Source: Bacteriovoracaceae bacterium UBA6144
Lineage (GTDB): Bacteria; Bdellovibrionota; Bacteriovoracia; Bacteriovoracales; Bacteriovoracaceae
Length of the DNA: 12,915 nucleotides
Assembly: GCA_002435705.1 (NCBI GenBank)
Contig: DIVA01000060.1
Coordinates: 1-12,915 of the forward strand
Reading direction: 5' to 3'
Shown here: in pieces, positions 6,205-12,066 of the stretch
How the letters are laid out: every line of letters starts with the position of its first letter
Position numbering within the stretch: the stretch's first letter is position 1
Made by a program: the position numbers and the translations under genes
The notes under the pieces: model-generated
What the model was told of the DNA's origin: nothing
Databases searched by the model: none
What the model saw: the letters and a program-made list of their open reading frames with translations, nothing else

Positions 6205-7473
6205 ATGCAAACTCTCGCTATTATCGGTTCTCAATGGGGTGATGAAGGTAAAGGTAAAATCACAGATCTTCTCTCTCAAAAAGCTGACATCGTGGTTCGC
6301 TATCAAGGTGGCAACAACGCTGGTCACACCATTTGGGTCGATGGCAAAAAGATTGTTCTGCATCTCGTGCCCTCTGGCATTCTTCATCCCCACTGTCTCT
6401 CCATCGTGGGCCATGGAGTGGTGCTTGAACCAGAAGCTTTCATGAAAGAAGTCGTCAACGTCAGACAACACATCGAGATCTCAAAAAAGAATCTCATGAT
6501 CTCCGAGAACACCGCCGTCATCACCAGCTGGCACAAACAGATTGATGCCGCTCGCGAAGGTCAAGGCGCTGTAAAAATCGGCACCACCGGTAAGGGCATC
6601 GGGCCTGCTTACGAAGACAAAATTGGGCGCAAAGGTGTTCGTGTGCGCGATCTCCTGAATAAAGACCAGCTCTACTCTCGCCTCAAGCAAACAGCAGAAG
6701 AGAAACTCTTTTTGCTTGAGAAAAAATACGGGATCGAATGTCTCTCCGTTGAGGCTGAAACTGAGCGCCTGTATACTCTGGGCCAGGAGCTCAAGGAGTT
6801 TGTGGGAGATGCTTTTGGGGTGCTTCAAGATGCACTTACTCAAGGTAAAAAAGTTCTCTACGAGGGTGCACAAGGCGCACTCCTAGATGTGGACTACGGG
6901 ACCTACCCTTACGTCACTTCATCCTCGACGACGCTGGCTGGAATTCACACTGGAGCTGGAACACTCAAGGGCCAAGTCAACGAAGTGCTCGGCATCACCA
7001 AGGCCTACACCACACGTGTGGGTGAAGGACCATTCCCCACCGAACTTTTCGACGAGATCGGCGCCTACATTCAAAAAACAGGCGGAGAAGTGGGAGCGAC
7101 CACTGGACGCATTCGTCGCTGTGGATGGCTTGATCTCCCTCTTTTGCGCTACTCGATTCAGTGCTCATCATTGACTTCGATTGCACTCACCAAGCTTGAT
7201 ATTCTTTCAGGCATGGACGTGCTGAAAGTGTGTGAAGCCTATGAGTGCGATGGTAAAATTTTTAAGACCGCTCGCCCTGGGATGGATCTTGCTCGCGTGA
7301 AGCCGATTTACCGCGATCTCAAGCCCTTTAAAGACGACTTTATATCAGATCAACTCACTCCGAATCTTCAGGCCTATATCGATCTCATTGAAAAAGAATT
7401 GGGTATTCCCGTTGGGATCGCTGCCTTTGGCCCAGACCGTAAACAAATAAAATTTTTAAAGAATTATTTTTAA
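6205..7473 (+). CDS. purA: Adenylosuccinate synthetase
   Basis: PurA joins IMP and aspartate with GTP hydrolysis to make adenylosuccinate, the first step from IMP to AMP, in the cytoplasm. The 422 residues match the family length of about 430. The signature GSQWGDEGKGK starts at residue 8, with catalytic Asp13; His41 in NNAGHT is the second catalytic residue. GTTGKGIGPAYEDK and VGATTGRIRRCGWLD, the IMP and aspartate loops, are intact, and the C-terminus ends in the usual PVGIAAFGPDR style. The ATG has a good Shine-Dalgarno sequence and the family-typical start. A near-consensus promoter lies 35 bases upstream. No clear terminator follows, so transcription may run on into the response regulator gene 68 bases downstream. 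Confidence 0.98.
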   Translation: MQTLAIIGSQWGDEGKGKITDLLSQKADIVVRYQGGNNAGHTIWVDGKKIVLHLVPSGILHPHCLSIVGHGVVLEPEAFMKEVVNVRQHIEISKKNLMISENTAVITSWHKQIDAAREGQGAVKIGTTGKGIGPAYEDKIGRKGVRVRDLLNKDQLYSRLKQTAEEKLFLLEKKYGIECLSVEAETERLYTLGQELKEFVGDAFGVLQDALTQGKKVLYEGAQGALLDVDYGTYPYVTSSSTTLAGIHTGAGTLKGQVNEVLGITKAYTTRVGEGPFPTELFDEIGAYIQKTGGEVGATTGRIRRCGWLDLPLLRYSIQCSSLTSIALTKLDILSGMDVLKVCEAYECDGKIFKTARPGMDLARVKPIYRDLKPFKDDFISDQLTPNLQAYIDLIEKELGIPVGIAAFGPDRKQIKFLKNYF

Positions 7474-7504
7474 CATCTCTTAACAAAATTTTAGTTTCGT
7501 TTTT

Positions 7505-7537
7505 CTCACTGAGTTCCGATAAAAAACTCAGTGAGGG
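7505..7537 (+). promoter_or_regulatory. Perfect 11-bp hairpin overlapping the response regulator ribosome binding site
   Basis: CTCACTGAGTT (7505-7515) and AACTCAGTGAG (7525-7535) are perfect inverted repeats around a nine-base loop. The Shine-Dalgarno GAGGG (7533-7537) is half inside the right arm and lies four bases before the ATG at 7542. There is no T-run after it on the + strand, so it is not an ordinary terminator for purA. It could be an RNA switch hiding the ribosome binding site or a DNA operator. Confidence 0.7.
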
Positions 7538-7541
7538 ACCC

Positions 7542-8282
7542 ATGAAAAAAAATATTCTCATGATCGATGACAATCTTGATCTGCTTGATGTGGTCAAAGA
7601 ACTTTTTGCCAAAACTGAATTCAATTTTGTGACAGCCAAAGATGGAGCCGAAGGGCTCTTCAAAGCAAAGAATCAAAAATTCGATGCCATCATCTGTGAT
7701 TTCAAAATGCCAAAACTTGACGGCGAAGCCTTCATCACTGAATTTCGAACGGTCGCTAAAATGGAAGTGCCCATTATCATCTACTCCGGCCATCTCGACG
7801 CCATCCCGCCCAAGCTCCAAGCGCTGAAGAGCATTTATAAGCTGGCAAAACCTGCTCAAGGCTATGAACTCATCCAGCGTGTGCGCTGCCTAGTCTCAGC
7901 TCCTGAAAATGAAACGGTCCGCGTATTACCCATCCGCTTTGAAGCTGGCAGCAGTATCTTCAAGGAAGCCGACAACACCTCTACCTGTTACTGGATCAAA
8001 GATGGAGAGGTTGAGTTACTGAAAGAGTTTTCTGATGGTTCTGAAATTATTCTTGCGACTCTCCATGCCGGAGACTTCGTGGGAAGCTATCTGCCCGTTG
8101 ATGAAAGATTTCGCTCTTTTAGTGCTCGCGCCAAAACGAGCGTTCAGTTGAAAGAAATCACACAGGCACAAATCGAAAAAGAACTCGAAGGGAAACCAGA
8201 GTGGTTTCGCTCACTGCTTTTGAGCTCTCACTCTCAGCTCAAGTCAGTGCACAAAACACTCCGACAAAAGAAGGCTAGTTAA
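7542..8282 (+). CDS. Response regulator with receiver domain and cyclic-nucleotide-binding-like domain
   Basis: Residues 1-118 are a receiver domain. The acidic pair is Asp9-Asp10, the phosphoacceptor Asp53 sits in AIICDFKMP, Ser82 follows the fourth strand and Lys103 is in LAKP, so all the usual phosphotransfer residues are present. Residues 128-215 resemble a cNMP-binding (CRP-type) beta roll (FEAGSSIFKEADNTSTCYWIKDGEVELL, then LHAGDFVGSYL, then RSFSARAKTSVQLKEI). The phosphate-binding cassette is degenerate, with no standard GE..AL...R-x-A spacing, so nucleotide binding is uncertain. No helix-turn-helix follows; the last ~30 residues are helical. It therefore probably acts through protein contacts rather than as a transcription factor. 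No partner histidine kinase gene is adjacent. It is 68 bases after purA, with a hairpin at its ribosome binding site, and its stop overlaps that of mtaB. Confidence 0.92.
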   Translation: MKKNILMIDDNLDLLDVVKELFAKTEFNFVTAKDGAEGLFKAKNQKFDAIICDFKMPKLDGEAFITEFRTVAKMEVPIIIYSGHLDAIPPKLQALKSIYKLAKPAQGYELIQRVRCLVSAPENETVRVLPIRFEAGSSIFKEADNTSTCYWIKDGEVELLKEFSDGSEIILATLHAGDFVGSYLPVDERFRSFSARAKTSVQLKEITQAQIEKELEGKPEWFRSLLLSSHSQLKSVHKTLRQKKAS

Positions 8283-9592
8283 AGGATAAATCCCTCAAGC
8301 GATTTACCTTTCCAACTCATTACCTGCACAGCTCTGATCTGATTAGAAAGATCTTCTTTCGATTGGACTTTCACTTTCACAAACTGCGGGCAATAGCCTT
8401 CCCAGACTCCATCTTTTTGTGACTCAAAAAGAACATTCACGCGCTCACCGACGAGCGTGTGCGAGAGTTCATCCAGCTTCGCCTCTCCCAACATAATGAG
8501 ATCTCTTACTCTCTTCTTATTGATGGCAGCCGGAACCTGACCGGGCATCTTGGCGGCTGTGGTATTTTGGCGTTTTGAGAAAGGAAACACATGAAAATGA
8601 GTCACGGACGACTCACGTAGAAGATTAAAGGTCGCCAAGAAGTCTTCTTCCGTCTCCTCTGGAAATCCTGCGATGATATCGGCACCAATGCTCGCCTTCG
8701 GAAAATATTCCTTCACCATCGCGAGCACTTCTTTGTAGAAAGCAGAATCATATTTGCGGCGCATGAGTTTAAGGATTTTATCCGATCCACTCTGGAGTGG
8801 AATGTGAAAGTGATCCATGTACTTACCGGAGTTTTTCAAAGTCTCAAGCAGCTCACGAGTAATGGTGTTTGGCTCGACAGAGGAGAGCCTTAAGCGTGAC
8901 AGACCATCAATTTCAACTAATTCTTGGCAGAGCTGCGAGAGTTTTTCCCCAGAGGTCGATTCATACTCCCCGACATTAACGCCGGTTAAAACAATTTCCT
9001 TAAAACCTTGGCCAGTGAGCGCCTGTGCTTGGATCACGACATCACGAATAGAAAGTGTACGAGAGCGTCCACGCGCAAAGGGAATGATGCAAAAGCTACA
9101 AATATAATTACAGCCGTCTTGGATTTTTAAAAAAGCACGAGTATGAGAATCAGCAAGCGTGGTCGCGGCTCCCCAAAACTCATTAGATTTATCAATCCGC
9201 ACTTGCACTTCTTCATCGCTCTCAGCATCGCTCGCCTGATCGAGATAATCAAACACTCGGTACTTCTCCGACGTCCCAAGAATAAGATCAACTCCCGTCA
9301 TTTGTTTTATCTTTTCTGCTTCCATCTGCGCGTAACAACCAGCGACCACAATTTTAGCTTCTGGCGCAGAACTCTGTGCCTTTCTGATCAGATTGCGGCA
9401 GGTAGAATCAGCACCATCAGTGACAGTGCAGGTATTAAGAAACACCAAGTCCGCAGGTTCACCGAGATCGACTATTTCATATCCACGATCCATGAAACCT
9501 TGGGCAATTGAGCCCGTTTCAGAGAAGTTCAAGCGGCAGCCTAAGGTGTGTAAAACTACGCGTTTAGAAGGGTTTGAAGGGGTTATATCCAT
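8279..9592 (-). CDS. mtaB: tRNA t6A37 methylthiotransferase MtaB
   Basis: MtaB is a radical-SAM enzyme with two 4Fe-4S clusters that adds a methylthio group to t6A at position 37 of ANN-decoding tRNAs, making ms2t6A. The 437 residues show the three family parts. The first is the N-terminal UPF0004 domain with Cys19 (HTLGCRLN), Cys55 (NTCTVT) and Cys86 (AGCYAQ). The second is the radical SAM domain with Cys161, Cys165 and Cys168 in DGCNYICSFCIIPFARGRSR. The third is a shortened TRAM-like C-terminus from about residue 375. DGCN...C..CIIP.ARGRSR and the LGCR start are typical of MtaB rather than MiaB or RimO. The ATG at 9592 lacks a clear Shine-Dalgarno sequence. The gene is divergent from a tRNA-Lys(UUU) gene, a known substrate of MtaB (B. 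subtilis YqeV). The stop overlaps that of the response regulator by four bases. Confidence 0.95.
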   Translation of the reverse strand: MDITPSNPSKRVVLHTLGCRLNFSETGSIAQGFMDRGYEIVDLGEPADLVFLNTCTVTDGADSTCRNLIRKAQSSAPEAKIVVAGCYAQMEAEKIKQMTGVDLILGTSEKYRVFDYLDQASDAESDEEVQVRIDKSNEFWGAATTLADSHTRAFLKIQDGCNYICSFCIIPFARGRSRTLSIRDVVIQAQALTGQGFKEIVLTGVNVGEYESTSGEKLSQLCQELVEIDGLSRLRLSSVEPNTITRELLETLKNSGKYMDHFHIPLQSGSDKILKLMRRKYDSAFYKEVLAMVKEYFPKASIGADIIAGFPEETEEDFLATFNLLRESSVTHFHVFPFSKRQNTTAAKMPGQVPAAINKKRVRDLIMLGEAKLDELSHTLVGERVNVLFESQKDGVWEGYCPQFVKVKVQSKEDLSNQIRAVQVMSWKGKSLEGFIL

Positions 9593-9684
9593 GGTTCATG
9601 CAATCTAGGTCAGCAGATTTTATTTGTCCAAGGTGAGTTCCTATAAAAGATAAAAATTACCTTTCAAAAAGGCTCAATTTCACC

Positions 9685-9714
9685 TTGACGAAGAACAGCG
9701 TCCCCCATTAATTT
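9685..9714 (+). promoter_or_regulatory. Candidate promoter of the tRNA-Lys/tRNA-Glu cluster
   Basis: TTGACG (9685-9690, five of six) is followed 18 bases later by TAATTT (9709-9714), a poor -10. The start would fall about 15 bases ahead of the tRNA. The intergenic region 9593-9736 must also hold the divergent mtaB promoter; a weak candidate on the minus strand is TTGAAA plus TATAGG with a 16-base spacer. Confidence 0.4.
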
Positions 9715-9736
9715 AAGGACTCGATTTTTTGAGTTT

Positions 9737-9813
9737 GGTCTCGTAGCTCAGTTGGTTAGAGCATCTCACTTTTAATGAGAGGGTCGGGCGTTCGAGTCGC
9801 CCCGAGATCACCA
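9737..9813 (+). tRNA. tRNA-Lys (anticodon UUU)
   Basis: The cloverleaf is complete. The acceptor GGTCTCG (9737-9743) pairs with CGAGATC (9803-9809) with one G-U. The anticodon stem TCTCA/TGAGA (9764-9768, 9776-9780) closes the loop CTTTTAA, with anticodon TTT at 9771-9773 and A37 at 9774. The T arm is GGGCG-TTCGAGT-CGCCC. Discriminator A and an encoded CCA (9811-9813) end the gene. U36 and A37 make it a normal target for t6A and then ms2t6A by MtaB, encoded next door. Confidence 0.97.
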
Positions 9814-9848
9814 CTTAAAAATCGAAAGCGTAATTGAAATACAGTTAT

Positions 9849-9926
9849 GCTCCCATCGTCTAGCCCGGTCTAGGACATCGCCTTTTCACGGCGGTAACTG
9901 GGGTTCGAATCCCCATGGGAGTACCA
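9849..9926 (+). tRNA. tRNA-Glu (anticodon UUC)
   Basis: The acceptor GCTCCCA (9849-9855) pairs with TGGGAGT (9916-9922), with a G-U first pair as is usual for some Glu tRNAs. The anticodon stem TCGCC/GGCGG closes the loop TTTTCAC with anticodon TTC at 9885-9887. The T arm is TGGGG-TTCGAAT-CCCCA. An A discriminator and encoded CCA (9924-9926) follow. It is 35 bases after tRNA-Lys and probably co-transcribed. Its last 19 bases are repeated at 10087-10105. Confidence 0.97.
9908..9926 (+). repeat. Direct repeat copy 1: tRNA-Glu 3' end (att-like)
   Basis: aatccccatgggagtacca, the last 19 bases of tRNA-Glu including CCA, is found again without mismatch at 10087-10105. Duplication of a tRNA 3' end is the usual footprint of site-specific integration by a tyrosine recombinase. 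Confidence 0.8.
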
Positions 9927-9934
9927 AATATAAG

Positions 9935-9967
9935 AAACCCTCGGCTTGTCCGAGGGTTTTTTATTTT
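9935..9967 (+). terminator. Intrinsic terminator of the tRNA cluster
   Basis: AAACCCTCGG (9935-9944) and CCGAGGGTTT (9950-9959) form a perfect 10-bp stem with a CTTGT loop, followed by TTTTTTATTTT. Confidence 0.95.
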
Positions 9968-9980
9968 AAGCGCATCTATG

Positions 9981-10094
9981 TGGGGATGAAGAACCCGTAG
10001 GGTTCGACAAAAGTAGCAGGATGCAACTTTTGAGAACCGAGCGCTAGCGAGGGAGCCGATAGGCCTGAGGGCAGGAGCCCGAAGTTAATCCCCA
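9981..10094. other. Multi-hairpin structured block
   Basis: TGGGGAT (9981-9987) and ATCCCCA (10088-10094) can close a domain containing three inner hairpins. GAACCC/GGGTTC (9991-9996, 10000-10005) has a GTA loop. CAAAAGT/ACTTTTG (10008-10014, 10026-10032) has an inner GCA/TGC. GGGC/GCCC (10069-10072, 10077-10080) has a four-base loop. The palindrome CGCTAGCG is at 10042-10049. The density of inverted repeats suggests a structured RNA, a recombination substrate or a dispersed REP-type repeat. Confidence 0.5.
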
Positions 10095-10105
10095 TGGGAG
10101 TACCA
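10087..10105 (+). repeat. Direct repeat copy 2: displaced tRNA-Glu 3' end (att-like)
   Basis: It is identical over 19 bases to 9908-9926. The bases before it (gaagtt) do not continue the tRNA sequence, so this is not a second tRNA gene but only its 3' end. Confidence 0.8.
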
Positions 10106-10115
10106 TCTATAATCG

Positions 10116-10144
10116 AATAAGCCCGCCTCTTGGTGGGCTTATTT
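10116..10144. terminator. Bidirectional hairpin terminator
   Basis: AATAAGCCC-GCC (10116-10127) pairs with GGT-GGGCTTATT (10132-10143) around a TCTT loop, 12 pairs including one G-U. It faces the end of the minus-strand gene at 10188 and may be the original terminator of the tRNA cluster. The T-tracts on both sides are interrupted. Confidence 0.8.
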
Positions 10145-10187
10145 ATATTCTAGAATCCAGATGAGAGCCTAGCTCGCAGAAAATCAT

Positions 10188-11408
10188 CTAGGCATCAGGA
10201 TCTTTAATTATACATTCACCATGAGCTGTCCTGAACTGCTGGACACAGATTTTTTGCTTGCACGAACTCACAGCTTTTAGGCGAGCGGTCTCCACAGCTT
10301 CTTTGGAGTCTGAGCCCCCCTCGCTTTGAAATGTACTATTCTTGCCCCAGTTAACCGCATTTCCTATGGCAGGAAAAAAGCTACAAACAAAAACATTAGG
10401 AATAGGCTTCCCTTTTTGATCAAAGGACTTAACGCTTTTATAAAGATCATCTTTGTAATCTATTTCAAGCTTCTTTGTTCCATCTGCGCGATTAACTGTG
10501 GTTAAGCCATTTCTTTTACCATCAAGAAAAACAGACTTCGTGATGTCTTCACTATCAATAAACTCCCAATCTCCATGCTTTAAGTTATCTTTGAAACTAC
10601 CCCTTACTGTTACCCTATTATTGTCATCCAATTCAGCCGTATGGCCCTGTCGTTTTGTTGATGAATCTTCACACCAAAATCGGTGACGACACTTATGTCG
10701 TAATACTTCGTGCTTGCACTCACCAGTAGGCTCATAAATCTCTCTAAGACTTTCGCCACACTTAATGATCTCTCTGGCTACCTTCCACTTATTGTTATGA
10801 GCCTCCTCTTCTTTCTTCTGGTGAGCGAGAGTCGCAAGTTCTTTTTCCTTAAGCTTCTTAAGCATTTGCTCTTGCTGCTCTTTTTCTTTTTCTTTTTTTG
10901 CAACTAACTTTTTTTCTTTCGCTTGTCGCTGCTCTTCAATTGTTTTGTAGTCTTTGAGCAGTGTTACATCACCCGTAATAGCTGATAAACGGTCTCCCAC
11001 AAACTCAGAGACATTGTTGGGATCTGCTTTTCTAAACCACTTCCCCACTCTTTTATCGTCATTGTACTGTCCCCAGACCTCTAGCACGGGTTTGTAGGTA
11101 TAAAAATTTGTTCTCAGCTCTTCTCTTATGTACTTCCGATAAACGTAAGGTCCATTTTTCTTTCCATTAGGACTAACGCAGTACATCTCCTGAGCCCCCT
11201 GAAATGGAGCACTCACATGAAAGCCTTCATTATTTCGACTGTATTCTGTTTTTACTGAGGTCTCATTTGGGCAATTCAACTTATCAGCAAAGATTTGTTT
11301 TTCATCATCGAAGGATTGCCCCATTTTTGATTCTACGTTTTCTATTTCAGCATAAGCGCTGCAGCAATGGATTATGATCGCAAAGAAGAACACATATGAG
11401 CGATGCAT
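10188..11408 (-). CDS. Exported MORN-like repeat protein with central coiled coil (406 aa)
   Basis: The ATG at 11408 has AGGA seven bases upstream. A signal peptide is clear (hydrophobic 5-17, AYA at 18-20). Residues 76-128 and 245-335 hold MORN/YwqK-like strands (NGKKNGPYVY, GQYNDDKRVGKWF, GSFKDNLKHGDWEF, DGKRNGLTTVNRADGTKK). Between them, residues 155-205 form a Lys/Glu/Gln-rich coiled coil. The two repeat zones look like an internal duplication. The last ~65 residues have paired cysteines (Cys342, 383, 388, 399) and the pattern KEAVETARLKAVSSCKQKIC, reminiscent of DUF4189-type domains. Function is unknown; it is probably periplasmic or surface exposed. Annotation pipelines often label such repeats as YwqK antitoxin, which would not fit an exported protein. 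It is AT-rich and ends before the 10116-10144 terminator. Confidence 0.85.
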   Translation of the reverse strand: MHRSYVFFFAIIIHCCSAYAEIENVESKMGQSFDDEKQIFADKLNCPNETSVKTEYSRNNEGFHVSAPFQGAQEMYCVSPNGKKNGPYVYRKYIREELRTNFYTYKPVLEVWGQYNDDKRVGKWFRKADPNNVSEFVGDRLSAITGDVTLLKDYKTIEEQRQAKEKKLVAKKEKEKEQQEQMLKKLKEKELATLAHQKKEEEAHNNKWKVAREIIKCGESLREIYEPTGECKHEVLRHKCRHRFWCEDSSTKRQGHTAELDDNNRVTVRGSFKDNLKHGDWEFIDSEDITKSVFLDGKRNGLTTVNRADGTKKLEIDYKDDLYKSVKSFDQKGKPIPNVFVCSFFPAIGNAVNWGKNSTFQSEGGSDSKEAVETARLKAVSSCKQKICVQQFRTAHGECIIKDPDA

Positions 11409-11426
11409 TTTATTTCCTAATTTTTA

Positions 11427-11432
11427 AGTATA
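11427..11432 (-). promoter_or_regulatory. Candidate -10 box for the MORN-like protein gene
   Basis: The minus strand reads TATACT, five of six matches, about 19 bases before the ATG at 11408, in a very AT-rich 90-base gap. No good -35 is seen. Confidence 0.3.
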
Positions 11433-11498
11433 TTTTCAGTTTAGTTTCAAGCCATAGATTAGTAATACTTTAAATTTATTTATCATCACACAAAAGCA

Positions 11499-12005
11499 TT
11501 ATGACGCTTTGTTTTGTTGCTCGGACTCGGTTGGCGAGCCTTCTTTAGATTCAACGGTAGCCGTCTTTTTCCCACCTAAGGCAACTCCAATAACGAACAA
11601 TCCGACCATCCACGGCCATGGTCCACCAAAAAAGCCTGGGGCACTTTTGATATCATCGACTCTAAGGAGCCCACCTGCGCTTCCATCATTCCAGGGAACA
11701 AAAAACCCAGTGAGCATTAGTTCGTCACCATTCTTATAGTTACCTTTTACAAATTTTTCAAAAGCAGGGGTGGACTTAAGAACACTCGCATTAAGGCCGT
11801 CAAAATAATTATCAGGATCATAGATTTGAAATCTAACGCTATTACTTTCAAAACGGGGAATTCCAATCTCTACGGTGACTTTTATATTTTTATGGTAATA
11901 CCCTTCGTTTGATACTAGTTCGATTGGTTTAGCACTGATCGTTTCTGCATTGACAGAGTTGGCGTTCGCAAACATAAAGACGCAAAATACGATAAATGTT
12001 TTCAC
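11499..12005 (-). CDS. Exported hypothetical protein with C-terminal membrane segment (168 aa)
   Basis: The start is a GTG at 12005; no in-frame ATG gives an intact signal peptide, and AAGG lies about ten bases upstream. A signal peptide (residues 1-20, cleavage after VNA) is followed by a beta-rich domain. NGDELMLTGFF and GGLLRVDDI (92-119) have the look of an OB-fold or similar small barrel, which is a weak inference. Residues 124-145 (FFGGPWPWMVGLFVIGVALGG) form one membrane segment, followed by KK and a short polar tail. The product is thus likely periplasmic and anchored at its C-terminus. I recognise no family. It is 61 bases downstream of the lipoprotein gene and 90 upstream of the MORN-like gene on the same strand, so the three could form one operon. 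Confidence 0.8.
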   Translation of the reverse strand: MKTFIVFCVFMFANANSVNAETISAKPIELVSNEGYYHKNIKVTVEIGIPRFESNSVRFQIYDPDNYFDGLNASVLKSTPAFEKFVKGNYKNGDELMLTGFFVPWNDGSAGGLLRVDDIKSAPGFFGGPWPWMVGLFVIGVALGGKKTATVESKEGSPTESEQQNKAS

Positions 12006-12066
12006 TATTTTAAGCCTTTTTAAAGTGGTGAATTCTTATCGGATATGTTGAGAATTATCTTTAGTA

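Larger units (their letters stand above)
9927..10105. mobile_element. Putative 179-bp mini-element inserted at the tRNA-Glu 3' end
   Basis: The segment lies between two identical 19-base copies of the tRNA-Glu 3' end. It carries its own terminator (9935-9967) and a block of nested hairpins (9981-10094), and has no coding capacity that I can see. Removing it by recombination between the copies would leave an intact tRNA-Glu followed directly by a second terminator at 10116-10144, as expected if that was the original arrangement. No integrase gene is in the window, so it would have to be non-autonomous or a relic. A duplication arising by recombination between two tRNA-Glu loci is an alternative. 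Confidence 0.45.

Noticed and set aside
10087..10105. A second tRNA-Glu gene
   Set aside because: Only the last 19 bases match. The sequence before it cannot form the rest of a cloverleaf and has no anticodon arm.
10108..10113. TATAAT on the + strand just after the second tRNA-end repeat, as a promoter
   Set aside because: There is no acceptable -35 box, and transcription would run straight into the terminator at 10116-10144.
11494..11513. Terminator after the gene at 11499 (AAAGC ... GCTTT)
   Set aside because: The stem is only five pairs, lies partly within the coding end, and has no proper T-tract, so I do not list it.
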